From: Fontivita pretiosa
GTDB lineage: Bacteria; Planctomycetota; Phycisphaerae; Tepidisphaerales; Tepidisphaeraceae
Assembly (NCBI RefSeq): GCF_050410795.1
Contig: NZ_CP191258.1
Span: 2,356,001-2,420,000, forward strand
Direction: 5' to 3'
DNA length: 64,000 nt
The position numbers and the translations under genes were made by a program. The notes under the pieces were generated by a model. The model made no database searches. It was not told the DNA's origin and was given only the letters and a program-made list of their open reading frames with translations. Shown in pieces: positions 47,008-57,762 of this stretch (position 1 is the stretch's first letter; every line of letters begins with the position of its first letter).

Positions 47008-49647
47008 ATGGCTGACCCGACCGGCGCACCCGGCGCCCCGCTCGAGCGCATCGAGGATTTGCAGATCGAGCAGGAACTTCAGGATTCCTATCTGACCTAT
47101 GCGATGAGCACGATCATGGATCGGGCTTTGCCCGACGTCCGTGACGGGCTCAAGCCGTCGCAGCGGCGAATCCTGGTAGCCATGCACGACCTGAACCTCA
47201 CCCCGGGTCGAAAGCATATCAAGTGCGCCAAGATCGCCGGCGACACCTCGGGCAACTATCACCCCCACGGCGAGGCGGTGATCTACCCCACGCTGGTGCG
47301 AATGGCCCAGGACTGGGTCATGCGATACCCCCTGATCGACGGACAGGGAAACTTCGGCTCCACGGACGGCGACCCCCCCGCCGCCATGCGATACACCGAA
47401 GCCCGCATGGCCCCGCCGACCCTGGACATGCTGGCCGACATCGAACTGGACACCGTCGATTTCCAGCCCAACTACGACGAGCGGCTGATGGAACCGACCG
47501 TCCTGCCCAGCAAGTTTCCCAACCTGCTGGTCAACGGCTCGACCGGCATCGCGGTGGGGATGGCCTGCAACCTGCTGCCGCACAACCTGCGCGAGATCTG
47601 CGATGCGATCGTCAAGGTGATCGACAACCCCGAGATCACGCTTCAGGAGCTGCTCCAGATCGTGCCCGGCCCGGATTTTCCCACCGGCGGGATCATCTGC
47701 GGACGCGACGGGATCATCGAAGGCTACCGCACCGGTCGCGGGCGTATCACGCTGCGCGCCAAGATGAGCGTCGAGCAGGACAAAAAGGGCCGCAACGCCA
47801 TCATCATTGAACAGATCCCCTATGGCATCATTCGCCGAATCATTGTCGAATCCATCGCCGATTGCGTGAAAAAGGACCTGATCAGGGACATCGCGGACGT
47901 GAATGACCACAGCGGCCGCGAGCACGCCTGCCGCATCGTCGTGGATCTGAAGCGCGATGCCGACCCGGACATCGTCATCAACCAGCTCTACCAGTACACC
48001 CCCTGCCAGATCACCGTGTCGATGATCAACATCGCGCTGGTCAACCGCCAGCCGCGAACCATGGGGCTTAAGGAGCTGATCCAGCATTTCATCGATCATC
48101 GCAAGGAAGTGATCACGCGGCGGACACGGCACCTGCTTCGCAAGGCGCAGCAGCGCGGTCACATCCTGGAGGGCCTGATCTTCGCCGTCTGCGACATTGA
48201 CGAAGTGGTCAAGCTGATCCGTTCGAGCAAAACCCGCGAGGAAGCGATTGGCAAGCTCCGCGCCCGCGCCTTCCGCATCGCCCCGGATCACCCTGCCGCT
48301 GCGCGCATCCCCGCCGCACTCATGGAACGCGCCACCAAACACCCGGTCATGCTGACCCAAGTCCAGGCCGAGGCGATTGGACGCTTGCAGCTCATCCAGC
48401 TCGTCGGGCTGGAAATGCAGAAGCTGGTCGAGGAATACCGCGGCGTCGTCGAGGAAATCGAGGGGTACGAGGCGATTCTGCGCGATGAGTCGATGGTGCT
48501 GGACATCATCCGCGAGGACACGTACGAGATCCGCGAGAAATATGGCGACGACCGCCGCACCGAAATCACCGGCGAAGTCACCGAGATGAGCATGGAGAAG
48601 CTGGTGGCGCCCGAGGACGTCGTCGTCACCGTCTCCCATGAGGGGTACATCAAACGCCTGCCCGTGGACACCTACCGCGCCCAGGGCCGGGGCGGACGCG
48701 GAATCAAGGGAACCGAGTCCAAGGAAGGCGACTTTGTCGAGCATCTGTTCGTCGCCAACACGCACGACCACCTGCTGTTCTTCACCAACCAGGGGCGGGT
48801 CTATCAGCGCCGCGTGTATGACGTGCCGGAGATGAGCCGCACCAGCCAGGGACGAAGCATCGCCAACCTGCTCAGCTTCCAGGAAGGCGAGAAGATCGCT
48901 TCGGTGCTCAATGTCAGGGATTTCACGAAGGACGAGCAGTTCCTGATGTTCGCCACCGCCAGGGGCGTCGTGAAAAAGACCGCCCTGAGCGCGTACTCGA
49001 ACATCCGCGCCAACGGAATCATCGCGATCGGGCTGGAGGAAGGCGACACGCTCATCGATGTCTGCTGCACCAGCGGCAAGGACCATGTGATCCTGGGAAC
49101 CAAGAGCGGACTGGCGATCCGCTTCGACGAGTCGGAGGTGCGCGCGATGGGTCGCCCGGCGGCGGGCGTTACCGGGGCACGCTTCAAGCGCGAAGGCGAC
49201 GAGGTCGTGGCGATGCTGATCGTTCCCAATGGCCAGAACGCCGGCTGGAAACTGCTGACCGCCTGCGTCAACGGCTATGGCAAGCGTACCCCGCTGGAGG
49301 AGTATCCGGTGAAAGGTCGCGGCACCCGCGGCGTGATCAACATCGACGCCAACGAGCGCAACGGCGAGGTGATCGGCATGAAGCTCGTCGCCGATACCGA
49401 TCAGGTCCTGCTGATTACCCAGCGCGGCATCATCATCCGCACCCGCGTGGACGAAATCCGCGAGACGGGCAGGAATGCCGCCGGGGTGAGGCTCATCAAG
49501 CTCGACGAGGGCGACCGGCTGGTCGCGATGGCCAAAGTGGACGCCGAAGACGAAGACGAGAACGCGCAGGATCAGACCGCCGCGCCTGCGTCACCCGAGT
49601 CGCCCGATGCACCTGCTGCACCGTCCGCTGGAGATGGCCAGGTCTGA
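47008..49647 (+). CDS. gyrA: DNA gyrase subunit A
   Basis: 879 residues; ATG 47008 follows CTCAAGGACGACAC. GyrA cuts and rejoins DNA while GyrB supplies ATP-driven supercoiling. N-terminal 'SYLTYAMSTIMDRALPDVRD' and 'GLKPSQRRIL' are diagnostic; the catalytic Tyr is in 'MRYTEARM' near residue 129. The GyrA-box 'QGRGGRGIKG' near 558 separates this from ParC. The six-bladed C-terminal domain follows, with an acidic Asp/Glu then Pro/Ala tail. In the quinolone region 'GNYHPHGEAVIYPTLVRMAQ' has Ala and Pro at the positions of E. coli Ser83 and Asp87. gyrB is not nearby. Confidence 0.95.
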   Translation: MADPTGAPGAPLERIEDLQIEQELQDSYLTYAMSTIMDRALPDVRDGLKPSQRRILVAMHDLNLTPGRKHIKCAKIAGDTSGNYHPHGEAVIYPTLVRMAQDWVMRYPLIDGQGNFGSTDGDPPAAMRYTEARMAPPTLDMLADIELDTVDFQPNYDERLMEPTVLPSKFPNLLVNGSTGIAVGMACNLLPHNLREICDAIVKVIDNPEITLQELLQIVPGPDFPTGGIICGRDGIIEGYRTGRGRITLRAKMSVEQDKKGRNAIIIEQIPYGIIRRIIVESIADCVKKDLIRDIADVNDHSGREHACRIVVDLKRDADPDIVINQLYQYTPCQITVSMINIALVNRQPRTMGLKELIQHFIDHRKEVITRRTRHLLRKAQQRGHILEGLIFAVCDIDEVVKLIRSSKTREEAIGKLRARAFRIAPDHPAAARIPAALMERATKHPVMLTQVQAEAIGRLQLIQLVGLEMQKLVEEYRGVVEEIEGYEAILRDESMVLDIIREDTYEIREKYGDDRRTEITGEVTEMSMEKLVAPEDVVVTVSHEGYIKRLPVDTYRAQGRGGRGIKGTESKEGDFVEHLFVANTHDHLLFFTNQGRVYQRRVYDVPEMSRTSQGRSIANLLSFQEGEKIASVLNVRDFTKDEQFLMFATARGVVKKTALSAYSNIRANGIIAIGLEEGDTLIDVCCTSGKDHVILGTKSGLAIRFDESEVRAMGRPAAGVTGARFKREGDEVVAMLIVPNGQNAGWKLLTACVNGYGKRTPLEEYPVKGRGTRGVINIDANERNGEVIGMKLVADTDQVLLITQRGIIIRTRVDEIRETGRNAAGVRLIKLDEGDRLVAMAKVDAEDEDENAQDQTAAPASPESPDAPAAPSAGDGQV

Positions 49648-49667
49648 TCGCAGCGCCGCCCGAATCA

Positions 49668-49758
49668 CTTGCGGTTTGGCATCTGTTCTCATGCAGCGCC
49701 AGCGGAGTTTCTAAACCGCAAGCGCCTGCCTCCTCAGCGATGGAGTCTTGTTTTTTTT
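49668..49758 (+). terminator. Inverted repeat plus T-run after gyrA
   Basis: CTTGCGGTTT (49668-49677) pairs perfectly with AAACCGCAAG (49713-49722) across a 35-base loop; a run of eight or more T lies at about 49751-49758. Twenty bases past the gyrA stop. Could be a terminator or a REP-like element. Confidence 0.45.
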
Positions 49759-49814
49759 CCTGCGACAACTGGCCTCTTCGCAATTCCTGAAAAGACGGAT
49801 AAAGTCCGTCGCCT

Positions 49815-51230
49815 ATGACTGCTTCGCCGCTTCCTCCGAGTCGGTCAGAGCCTGCACCGCTGGGCGACAGGCCCGCCTCCGCGCTCGACTATCAGCCGCT
49901 GCCCGCGCCGCCGCCGGCGCCGCAGTGGCCGGGCGCCGTCGCGTGGATCGTCATCCTCGCGGCGGCGGGATTCATGATCGTTTCGAATCTGGGGCGCGAA
50001 GCAGCCGAATCGCCACGCGCCACAGGCGCGCTGGGCGAGCAGCTCGTATTGTCCGCCAAGTACGGCATCGGGCTGCGGCAGATCCTGCCCACGGCGCCCA
50101 GCGGCGCGATCGTACAGCAGCTTGAGGCGTTGGCGCAGACCGACGCCAATCGCCTGCACGCCGCCATCGCCGCCGCCGAACTACAGGGCGTCGATCAGGC
50201 CATGAAGCTGCTGGATCCGCTGCTCAGCCGTCCGGCCGCGGACGATCAGCTTCGTCAGGACGCAGCGCTGGTGGCGCGAATCTACCGCGATGGCCCGGGC
50301 GTTCTCGACGACGACGCCCGCCAGAAACTGATCGACCGCCATGGTTTCTTCGGGCGACTGGCGCTGTCCTACAACCAGCCCGAGACCGATCCGCTGCGGG
50401 CGCGGGTACTGGCCGAATCTCGCCGGGTTGCGCTGAGCCTGATCGGATTCGGGGCCGTGGCCCTGCTGCTGGGAGGCGCCGGGCTGGTGCTGCTGATCGT
50501 GGCGATCGTCTTGTACCTCAATGGCCTGTTGCAACCGCTGTACGTACGTCAGCCCGCCGCCGGAACCGTCTATCTGGAAATGTTCGCCGTCTACCTGCTG
50601 GCGCACATCGGGATCTCATATTTGCTGCACATGGCTCTCGGCGGCGGGGGGCAGAAGATCTCGCTGGGATGGAACTGGGCCGTCGCCGCGGCGCTGCCCA
50701 TCACCATCGGCTACGGATTGCTGAGAAATCGCCCCTGGCAGGAGATCCGCTATGCTCTGGGCTGGCACGCCGGCCGCGGGTGGCTCATCGAGGCGCCGCT
50801 CGGAATTGTCGGTTACATCGCCGGGCTTCCCCTGATCGTTCTGGGCTTCGGCGTCACCTACGTTCTGATTCGGCTCACCGGCGTCACTCCATCGCACCCG
50901 ATCCAGGGCGAGGCGAGCGGACCGGCCGCACAGATCCTGCTGCTGTACAGCATCGCCAGCCTCATGGCCCCGGTGGTCGAAGAAACCATGTTCCGCGGAG
51001 CGCTGTTTCATCATCTGCGGCAGCGCCACGGCTGGGCATTGAGCGCGGTCGTCGTTGCGATTCTCTTCGCCGCCATTCACCCCCAGGGCTGGGCGACGAT
51101 CCCGGTGCTGGCGTGCATCGCGATCGTGCTGGCCGGCATCCGCGAGTGGCGAAGCTCGATCATCGCCCCGGCCGTGGCGCATGCCTTCAACAATGCCATG
51201 GTCGTGACGCTATTGGTCCTGATAAAGTAA
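49815..51230 (+). CDS. CPBP-family intramembrane metalloprotease
   Basis: 471 residues. Proline-rich N-terminus ('YQPLPAPPPAPQWPG'), then a transmembrane helix ('AWIVILAAAGFMIVSNL'), a soluble helical region of about 130 residues, and six or more helices. The C-terminal CPBP/Abi domain has all three motifs: 'PVVEETMFRGALFHHLRQRH' (Glu-Glu and Arg, near 388), 'ILFAAIHPQGW' (His), and 'APAVAHAFNNAMVV' (His/Asn). Family members cleave prenylated or other membrane proteins and some protect against bacteriocins. Substrate unknown. Confidence 0.88.
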   Translation: MTASPLPPSRSEPAPLGDRPASALDYQPLPAPPPAPQWPGAVAWIVILAAAGFMIVSNLGREAAESPRATGALGEQLVLSAKYGIGLRQILPTAPSGAIVQQLEALAQTDANRLHAAIAAAELQGVDQAMKLLDPLLSRPAADDQLRQDAALVARIYRDGPGVLDDDARQKLIDRHGFFGRLALSYNQPETDPLRARVLAESRRVALSLIGFGAVALLLGGAGLVLLIVAIVLYLNGLLQPLYVRQPAAGTVYLEMFAVYLLAHIGISYLLHMALGGGGQKISLGWNWAVAAALPITIGYGLLRNRPWQEIRYALGWHAGRGWLIEAPLGIVGYIAGLPLIVLGFGVTYVLIRLTGVTPSHPIQGEASGPAAQILLLYSIASLMAPVVEETMFRGALFHHLRQRHGWALSAVVVAILFAAIHPQGWATIPVLACIAIVLAGIREWRSSIIAPAVAHAFNNAMVVTLLVLIK

Positions 51231-51381
51231 GGGCAGAAACGCTTATCGTGCAGCGAGCGGAACATGCCCTGAGCATTCAGGCTCATCGCTGCTCGATCCG
51301 CTGTGGCCAGGGATGTATCCTGATGGCGCGCGTTCTCGCCATGGCAGACGCGCGCAAGTCGTGTGGAAGGAGCAGTGAATC

Positions 51382-53028
<1,647 letters not shown>

Positions 53029-53070
53029 CACCAAGGCGCGAACTGGTCGAACAACGCCCGGAGAAAGCAA

Positions 53071-53123
53071 CGAAGGCAGTCTGCTTGTCCGCTTCGCATC
53101 CTTTTCATCGGTTCGTGCCTTCG
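53071..53123. repeat. Imperfect inverted repeat between pgi and pgm
   Basis: CGAAGGCA (53071-53078) pairs with TGCCTTCG (53116-53123); the flanking AGCAA / TTGCT can extend the stem with a bulge. Non-coding; may terminate pgi or be a REP-type element. Confidence 0.4.
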
Positions 53124-53158
53124 CGTCTTTGCTGTGCTGGTTGGAAAGGAGTACGCCT

Positions 53159-54805
53159 ATGGCAATCTCACCGCTTGCCGGCAAGCCGCCGCCGGTGGAG
53201 TTGTTGGTCGATGTCGCGAAGCTGGAACATGAGTATTACCATCGCAAGCCCGACTTGTCGGATCCGAAGCAGAAGGTTTCGTTCGGCACCAGCGGGCACC
53301 GCGGCACGCCGCTGGATGGGTCATTCACCGAAGCGCACATCCTGGCGATCGTGCAGGCGACGGTGGACTACCGCCGGTCCAAGGGCATCGACGGCCCGCT
53401 GTATCTGGGCAAGGACACGCACGCGGTCGATCAGCCCGCGGCGCGAACGGCGCTGGAGGTGCTGGCGGGCAACGGCGTCGAGACCATCATCGCCGCCAGC
53501 GACCAGTACACCCCCACTCCGGTGATCAGCCATGCGATCCTCGTCTACAATCGTGGTCGCAGGTCCGGGCTGGCCGATGGAATCATCATCACCCCCTCCC
53601 ACAACCCGCCCCGCGATGGCGGCATCAAGTACAACCCGCCCCATGGTGGACCAGCCGATGTCGATGTCACCCGCTGGATCCAGGATCGCGCCAACGCGCT
53701 GCTGGCAGAGGGCAACGCCAGCGTGAAACGCATCCCCTGGGAGCGGGCGCTGCACGCCGCGACCACACACGCCAGAGACCTGATCACGCCTTACGTCGAT
53801 GACCTGATAAACGTCATTGATCTGGACATCATCCGCGCGGCCAAGCTGCGCATCGGCGCCGATCCGCTCGGCGGGGCCAGCGTTCACTACTGGCCCATGA
53901 TCGCGCAGAAATATGGCCTGAATCTCACCGTCGTCAACGACACCGTCGATTTCACCTTCCGCTTCATGAGCGTCGATCACGACGGACAGATCCGCATGGA
54001 CTGCTCCAGCCCGTATGCGATGGCGTCGCTGGTGGCGATGAAGGATCGCTACGACGTCGCCTTCGGCCTGGACACTGACGCCGACCGCCACGGCATCGTC
54101 ACACCCACCGCGGGGCTGATGAATCCCAATCACTATCTGGCCGTGGCGATTCAGTACCTGTTCACGAACCGCCCGCAGTGGCCGGCATCGGCGGCGGTGG
54201 GCAAGACGCTGGTCTCCAGCAGCCTCATCGACCGCGTCGCCGCCGCTGTCGGACGAAAACTGTTCGAAGTCCCCGTCGGGTTCAAGTGGTTCTCCGCCGG
54301 ACTGCTGGAGGGCAAGCTGGGCTTCGGCGGCGAAGAAAGCGCCGGCGCCAGCTTCCTCCGCCGCGACGGAACCGTCTGGACCACAGACAAGGACGGCATC
54401 ATTCTCTCGCTGCTGTCGGCCGAGATCACCGCGCGCACGGGCAAGGACCCGGGCGAACATTATCAACGAATCGAGTCACAATTCGGGCGCAGCTACTACA
54501 AACGTATCGATCAGCCCGCCACGCCCCAGGAGAAAGCCGCGCTGGCCAGGCTCAGCCCCGACGCGGTGAAGGATACGCACCTTGCCGGCGAGCCGATCCT
54601 CGCCCGGCTCACCCGCGCCCCGGGCAACGACGCGCCGATCGGCGGATTGAAGGTCGTCACCCAGAACGGCTGGTTTGCCGCCCGTCCCAGCGGCACCGAG
54701 GACATCTACAAAATCTACGCCGAGAGCCTGCGCAGTCCCGAACACCTGGAAGCGATCCTCATCGAAGCCAAACAGGTGGTCGCGCGAGCGCTGGCCAGAC
54801 AATGA
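53159..54805 (+). CDS. pgm: Phosphoglucomutase (alpha-D-glucose phosphate-specific)
   Basis: 548 residues from ATG 53159, with AAAGGAG seven bases upstream; matches the E. coli Pgm length. Interconverts glucose-1-phosphate and glucose-6-phosphate. 'FGTSGHRGTPLDGSF' opens domain 1; the phosphoserine loop 'IITPSHNPPRDGGIKYNPP' is at about 143-161; the metal loop 'GLDTDADRHGIVTP', the sugar loop 'GFGGEESAGASF' and the phosphate-binding 'ARPSGTEDIYKIYAES' follow. It supplies glucose-1-phosphate for nucleotide sugars and glycogen. Confidence 0.96.
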   Translation: MAISPLAGKPPPVELLVDVAKLEHEYYHRKPDLSDPKQKVSFGTSGHRGTPLDGSFTEAHILAIVQATVDYRRSKGIDGPLYLGKDTHAVDQPAARTALEVLAGNGVETIIAASDQYTPTPVISHAILVYNRGRRSGLADGIIITPSHNPPRDGGIKYNPPHGGPADVDVTRWIQDRANALLAEGNASVKRIPWERALHAATTHARDLITPYVDDLINVIDLDIIRAAKLRIGADPLGGASVHYWPMIAQKYGLNLTVVNDTVDFTFRFMSVDHDGQIRMDCSSPYAMASLVAMKDRYDVAFGLDTDADRHGIVTPTAGLMNPNHYLAVAIQYLFTNRPQWPASAAVGKTLVSSSLIDRVAAAVGRKLFEVPVGFKWFSAGLLEGKLGFGGEESAGASFLRRDGTVWTTDKDGIILSLLSAEITARTGKDPGEHYQRIESQFGRSYYKRIDQPATPQEKAALARLSPDAVKDTHLAGEPILARLTRAPGNDAPIGGLKVVTQNGWFAARPSGTEDIYKIYAESLRSPEHLEAILIEAKQVVARALARQ

Positions 54806-55374
54806 AAGCAGCGCGGCGGGACTGTGGGTCGTGGCGGCGTCCCTGTGTCGCACCGGATCCACGCGCGGCTGTGCGCGGCGTCTGCGTGCTCGGCACAATG
54901 GTCACGCCAGGATTCGCGCAGACCACCCTCTACACGGGGAACTGGACGAACACGAGCTTCAGTTCGACCGGCAGCCTGGACATGGACATCACGGTCACCG
55001 GGAGCAATGCAACGGCCCGGGTGCTGGCCGGAGGCAGCGTCTTCGGCACGCCCGACGCGCCGCCACTGACGCCCACCGGCACCACGGGCCCGGGTGGAAC
55101 CACCCTCGCTCGCGCCGCGGATCCGTTTTGGGGCGATGTCACGGCCTCAACCGACCCCGCCGGCAACATCTCCGCCACGATCAGCAACATCCCCGGACGA
55201 TTCATCCAGAGCCTCACCACCACGGGCTTGTTCACGACCCTGGGCGTTTCGGGCAACTACACGGTGACGTTTCCTTCCGGTGGCGGCCAGGCGTTCGGCA
55301 CCTCCAGCGCAGTCATCCCCGAGCCGCAGGCGCTGAGTCTGCTGGCCTGGCCATCACCGCGCTACCGCGGCGGC
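54802..55374 (+). pseudogene. Small PEP-CTERM protein with disrupted C-terminus
   Basis: Starts at ATG 54802, overlapping the pgm stop (ATGA). After an Arg-rich start and hydrophobic segment ending 'GFAQ', a Gly/Thr/Ser-rich beta domain follows ('LYTGNWTNTSFSSTGSLDMD', 'GNISATISNIPGRFIQSL'). The sorting tail begins 'SSAVIPEPQALSLLAW', then shifts: the expected 'LAITALPRRRR' lies in another frame from about 55347. Translation in the original frame runs on to 55656 through sequence that is the antisense of an Rhs gene, starting near 55375. So the gene appears to have a frameshift in its PEP-CTERM and to have lost its own stop at an Rhs-fragment junction. Confidence 0.6.
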
Positions 55375-55680
55375 GACGAGGTTGTTTCCCTCCTTGACTT
55401 CAGTGAGCCGGTTCCACGCGTCGTACTTGCAGGTGTAGCTGCTGGTCATCGCGCCGGGCTTGGGATAGCTGGTCACGTTGCCCATCGCATCGTAGGCCGG
55501 ATCGGCCCACGCGACCTGCCCCGTCGTTTCGGTGATGTCGATGATCTCGTTGGCCTTGTTGTGGCTGCGGGTCTGGGTCAGGTCCACCGAATCGCTGAAC
55601 GTGCCGTTGCCGTTGGCGTCCTCCTTGAAGCCGGTCCAGTTGCCCAGGGCCTTTGAGCCGGTGTGCCGTGAATATGTCAT
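55354..55680 (-). pseudogene. Internal Rhs fragment (truncated at both ends)
   Basis: Residues such as 'KALGNWTGFKEDANGNGTF', 'DLTQTRSHNKANEI', 'AYDAMGNVTSYPKPGAM' and 'KYDAWNRLTEVKEGNNLV' match the four larger Rhs units. Homology spans only about 55375-55653: it lacks the RHS core end and any toxin tail, and at its 3' side runs into the PEP-CTERM gene. Leftmost, most decayed member of the array. Confidence 0.8.
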
Positions 55681-55746
55681 CTCGCTGGTTGGAAGATATA
55701 TGTAGACAAACAGCAGTGCCCCCCAATTTGTGCCCAGCTTGATAGG

Positions 55747-56211
55747 TCAATCAGTGACGTCTCCTTTCCCCGTCCCCATCGTTTTCCCTTCCGTGGCTGC
55801 TGTTTGTCCGCCCCGACTGATAGACGCCCACGCATTCTCCGACACAGACTCAACCGTGAAATCGTTCCAGATAACCTGAATCCCGACGTGCTTACTAGCC
55901 TTTCCTTTCCAAGCCACAATCACCGACCTCTGGCTTGTGGGGATATAGGCTTGGCCGTTGAAATACTCAACTTCCGGGTTGCCGCAGATCACAGCGCCTC
56001 TCGCGATGGCATCCAGCGACCGAGGCAGCGAACCGTTATGCTCAGCGGCGTAAACCCGTAATTCGGCCGCGACTTCTCGAAGAAGCAGCAATCTCTTCGT
56101 TGCCTCCGCTGCATAGCGACTTCCACCGCTTCGCTCGCACGATAGCACCACCAGCCCGCAGACAGCCGCAACTATAAGATACTTTCGGAATTGCAGACAG
56201 TCTATGGCCAT
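55747..56211 (-). CDS. Lipoprotein-like protein, candidate immunity protein of Rhs tail 1
   Basis: 154 residues. N-terminal hydrophobic segment ending in VVLSC, so Cys25 fits a lipobox. Then a helical region ('ATKRLLLLREVAAELRVYAA') and a small mixed domain ('EVEYFNGQAYIPTSQRS', 'VIWNDFTVESVSE'). Starts 18 bases after the stop of Rhs tail 1, less GC-rich than the housekeeping genes. No family recognised; the immunity role is inferred only from position, which repeats for all four cassettes. Confidence 0.55.
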   Translation of the reverse strand: MAIDCLQFRKYLIVAAVCGLVVLSCERSGGSRYAAEATKRLLLLREVAAELRVYAAEHNGSLPRSLDAIARGAVICGNPEVEYFNGQAYIPTSQRSVIVAWKGKASKHVGIQVIWNDFTVESVSENAWASISRGGQTAATEGKTMGTGKGDVTD

Positions 56212-56229
56212 TGCGCAGTTTCCCTTTGG

Positions 56230-57519
56230 CTATTGCGGAACTCTCACGCAGTAGACTCCTTGCGGGTCCGAGTCACGCTTGATCCACGGTCTTAAGGAGC
56301 ATTCGGGACGTTCTCCCCGTAACTTATGCCTCCAGATCCCAGTTCGTGGGTCATATCTGTAAAAATGGTAGTCGCGCCCGTACAGTATGCTCGGATCGTA
56401 CGTTTCAGCCGCTACCTTAACATAGCCCCCGGGGCACGAGCCGCTGGGATCTTTCAGCTTGAAGCCTTTTTCAGGATGTTCGTTGAAATAATGCTCTAAG
56501 GCAGCTTGCAGTTTCCCGGAGCCCTTGTCGAGGTATGTGCCCCCAAGCGTGTCGTCCACGTCCTTCCCGAAGCCTTGTAGAATCCCAGCTGCTATCGCCT
56601 CGGCGATGATCTCAGGCATCATCTCTTTTCCCTGCATGAACGCAAAGCAGTCGCAGTTAGCCTCATCACCGAGACGACTCTCGTCTCCGGACACTATGAA
56701 CGGAAGCAGTGCCAGCAGGTAGTAGATCGGGTGCTGCCCACTCGGGTCCGTGAGACGGCACGGGCTTGACCCAGCATATTGGTAGAGGCTCATGCCGTCC
56801 GCGTACTCAAATGGATCCCTCTGCATGAACCTTCCCAGCCCCGGGTGCAGCATCCTCGCGCGGTTGTAGATCAGGCTGGTGTTCGTGTCGTGCATCAGCC
56901 CCTGGTGTCCGATGTTCCAGTCGCAGGCGGAGGCGGACAGCGAGCCGAAGATGCCGTCGAGGATGCTGCGGGTCCCGTACGGCGTGTAGGTGTACCGCTC
57001 CGCCGCCTCACCGTTGGTGTCCACAATGCACGTGAGGCTGTAGTTGGCATCCTGAAGGGCGTAGTGCCGCTGGTCCAGCGTCGTGTCGTCGCCGCTGTCC
57101 CTATCCCGCAGCACCAGCTCATCGACGTATCCGATGCCCCACACGTACTGCCGCTCCTGCGGATTGGTACGCCCGTCCACGCGCTCCTCGATGATCTGCC
57201 ACTGCTGGGTGTAGAAGAACTGCCGGGTCTTGTCCAACTGCCCGCTCACGTAGGTCTTCTTGGTGATCCTCCTGCCCAGCCCGTCGTAGCTGTAGGCTCC
57301 GACGAGGTTGGCCCCGTCCTTGACTTCAGTGAGCCGGTTCCACGCGTCGTACTTGCAGGTGTAGCTGCTGCTCATCGCGGAGGGCTTGGGGTAGCTGGTC
57401 ACGTTGCCCATCGCATCGTAGGCCGGCGTGGCCCAGGCCACCTGATCGGCCTGCTCTCCGCTGATGTCCGTGATCTCGTTGGCCTTGTTGTGCAGCGCAT
57501 CATTTGACTTGTGCTCCAA
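56230..57519 (-). CDS. Orphan Rhs core with C-terminal tail 1
   Basis: 429 residues. Homology to the other units begins abruptly at 'HNKANEITDIS' (about 57492), after a short unrelated lead. It then carries the YD-repeat block, 'GHQGLMHDTNTSLIYNRARM' and 'HPGLGRFMQRDPFEYADGMS', closing at 'TDPSGQ', the RHS-associated core boundary. The last 168 residues are unique to this unit: a hydrophobic start ('YYLLALLPFIVSGDE') then 'YDPSILYGRDYHFYRYDPRT' and 'GIWRHKLRGERPECS'. As in polymorphic toxins, the unique tail is the likely effector; its activity is not recognised. Confidence 0.75.
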   Translation of the reverse strand: MEHKSNDALHNKANEITDISGEQADQVAWATPAYDAMGNVTSYPKPSAMSSSYTCKYDAWNRLTEVKDGANLVGAYSYDGLGRRITKKTYVSGQLDKTRQFFYTQQWQIIEERVDGRTNPQERQYVWGIGYVDELVLRDRDSGDDTTLDQRHYALQDANYSLTCIVDTNGEAAERYTYTPYGTRSILDGIFGSLSASACDWNIGHQGLMHDTNTSLIYNRARMLHPGLGRFMQRDPFEYADGMSLYQYAGSSPCRLTDPSGQHPIYYLLALLPFIVSGDESRLGDEANCDCFAFMQGKEMMPEIIAEAIAAGILQGFGKDVDDTLGGTYLDKGSGKLQAALEHYFNEHPEKGFKLKDPSGSCPGGYVKVAAETYDPSILYGRDYHFYRYDPRTGIWRHKLRGERPECSLRPWIKRDSDPQGVYCVRVPQ

Positions 57520-57533
57520 TCAGAAAGAATATA

Positions 57534-57749
57534 TCACTTTCTTCGATTCCGATCGGCACCCTTAAGTGCATTATGACCCGCAATCACCACGAGCATGATA
57601 CCAATGATACAAACGCCAGCGCTCGTCCACAGACCAATGCGTCCTAACGCGTCTGTTCTAGATAATACGGTCGACGGTAGTACGCATTGCATAGCCAGAC
57701 TGACACCGGTCAGAATGCTGCCAACCAGGAACATGCGATATGCGCTCAT
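57534..57749 (-). CDS. 71-residue two-helix membrane protein, candidate immunity protein of Rhs tail 2
   Basis: Starts at ATG 57749, 13 bases after the Rhs tail 2 stop; the longer open frame to 57878 overlaps that tail and was rejected. Two transmembrane helices ('FLVGSILTGVSLAMQCVLP', 'IGLWTSAGVCIIGIMLVVIA') and a basic end (KGADRNRRK). Too short for a family call. Position behind an Rhs tail suggests immunity or a tail partner. Confidence 0.5.
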   Translation of the reverse strand: MSAYRMFLVGSILTGVSLAMQCVLPSTVLSRTDALGRIGLWTSAGVCIIGIMLVVIAGHNALKGADRNRRK

Positions 57750-57762
57750 GATGAACCTCAAT

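Noticed and set aside
47008..49647. parC instead of gyrA
   Set aside because: A GyrA-box (QGRGGRG) and a full C-terminal domain with acidic tail favour gyrA.
54806..55656. The full chimeric frame as a real long protein
   Set aside because: After about 55374 it is antisense Rhs sequence, so that part is not expected to encode a functional domain.
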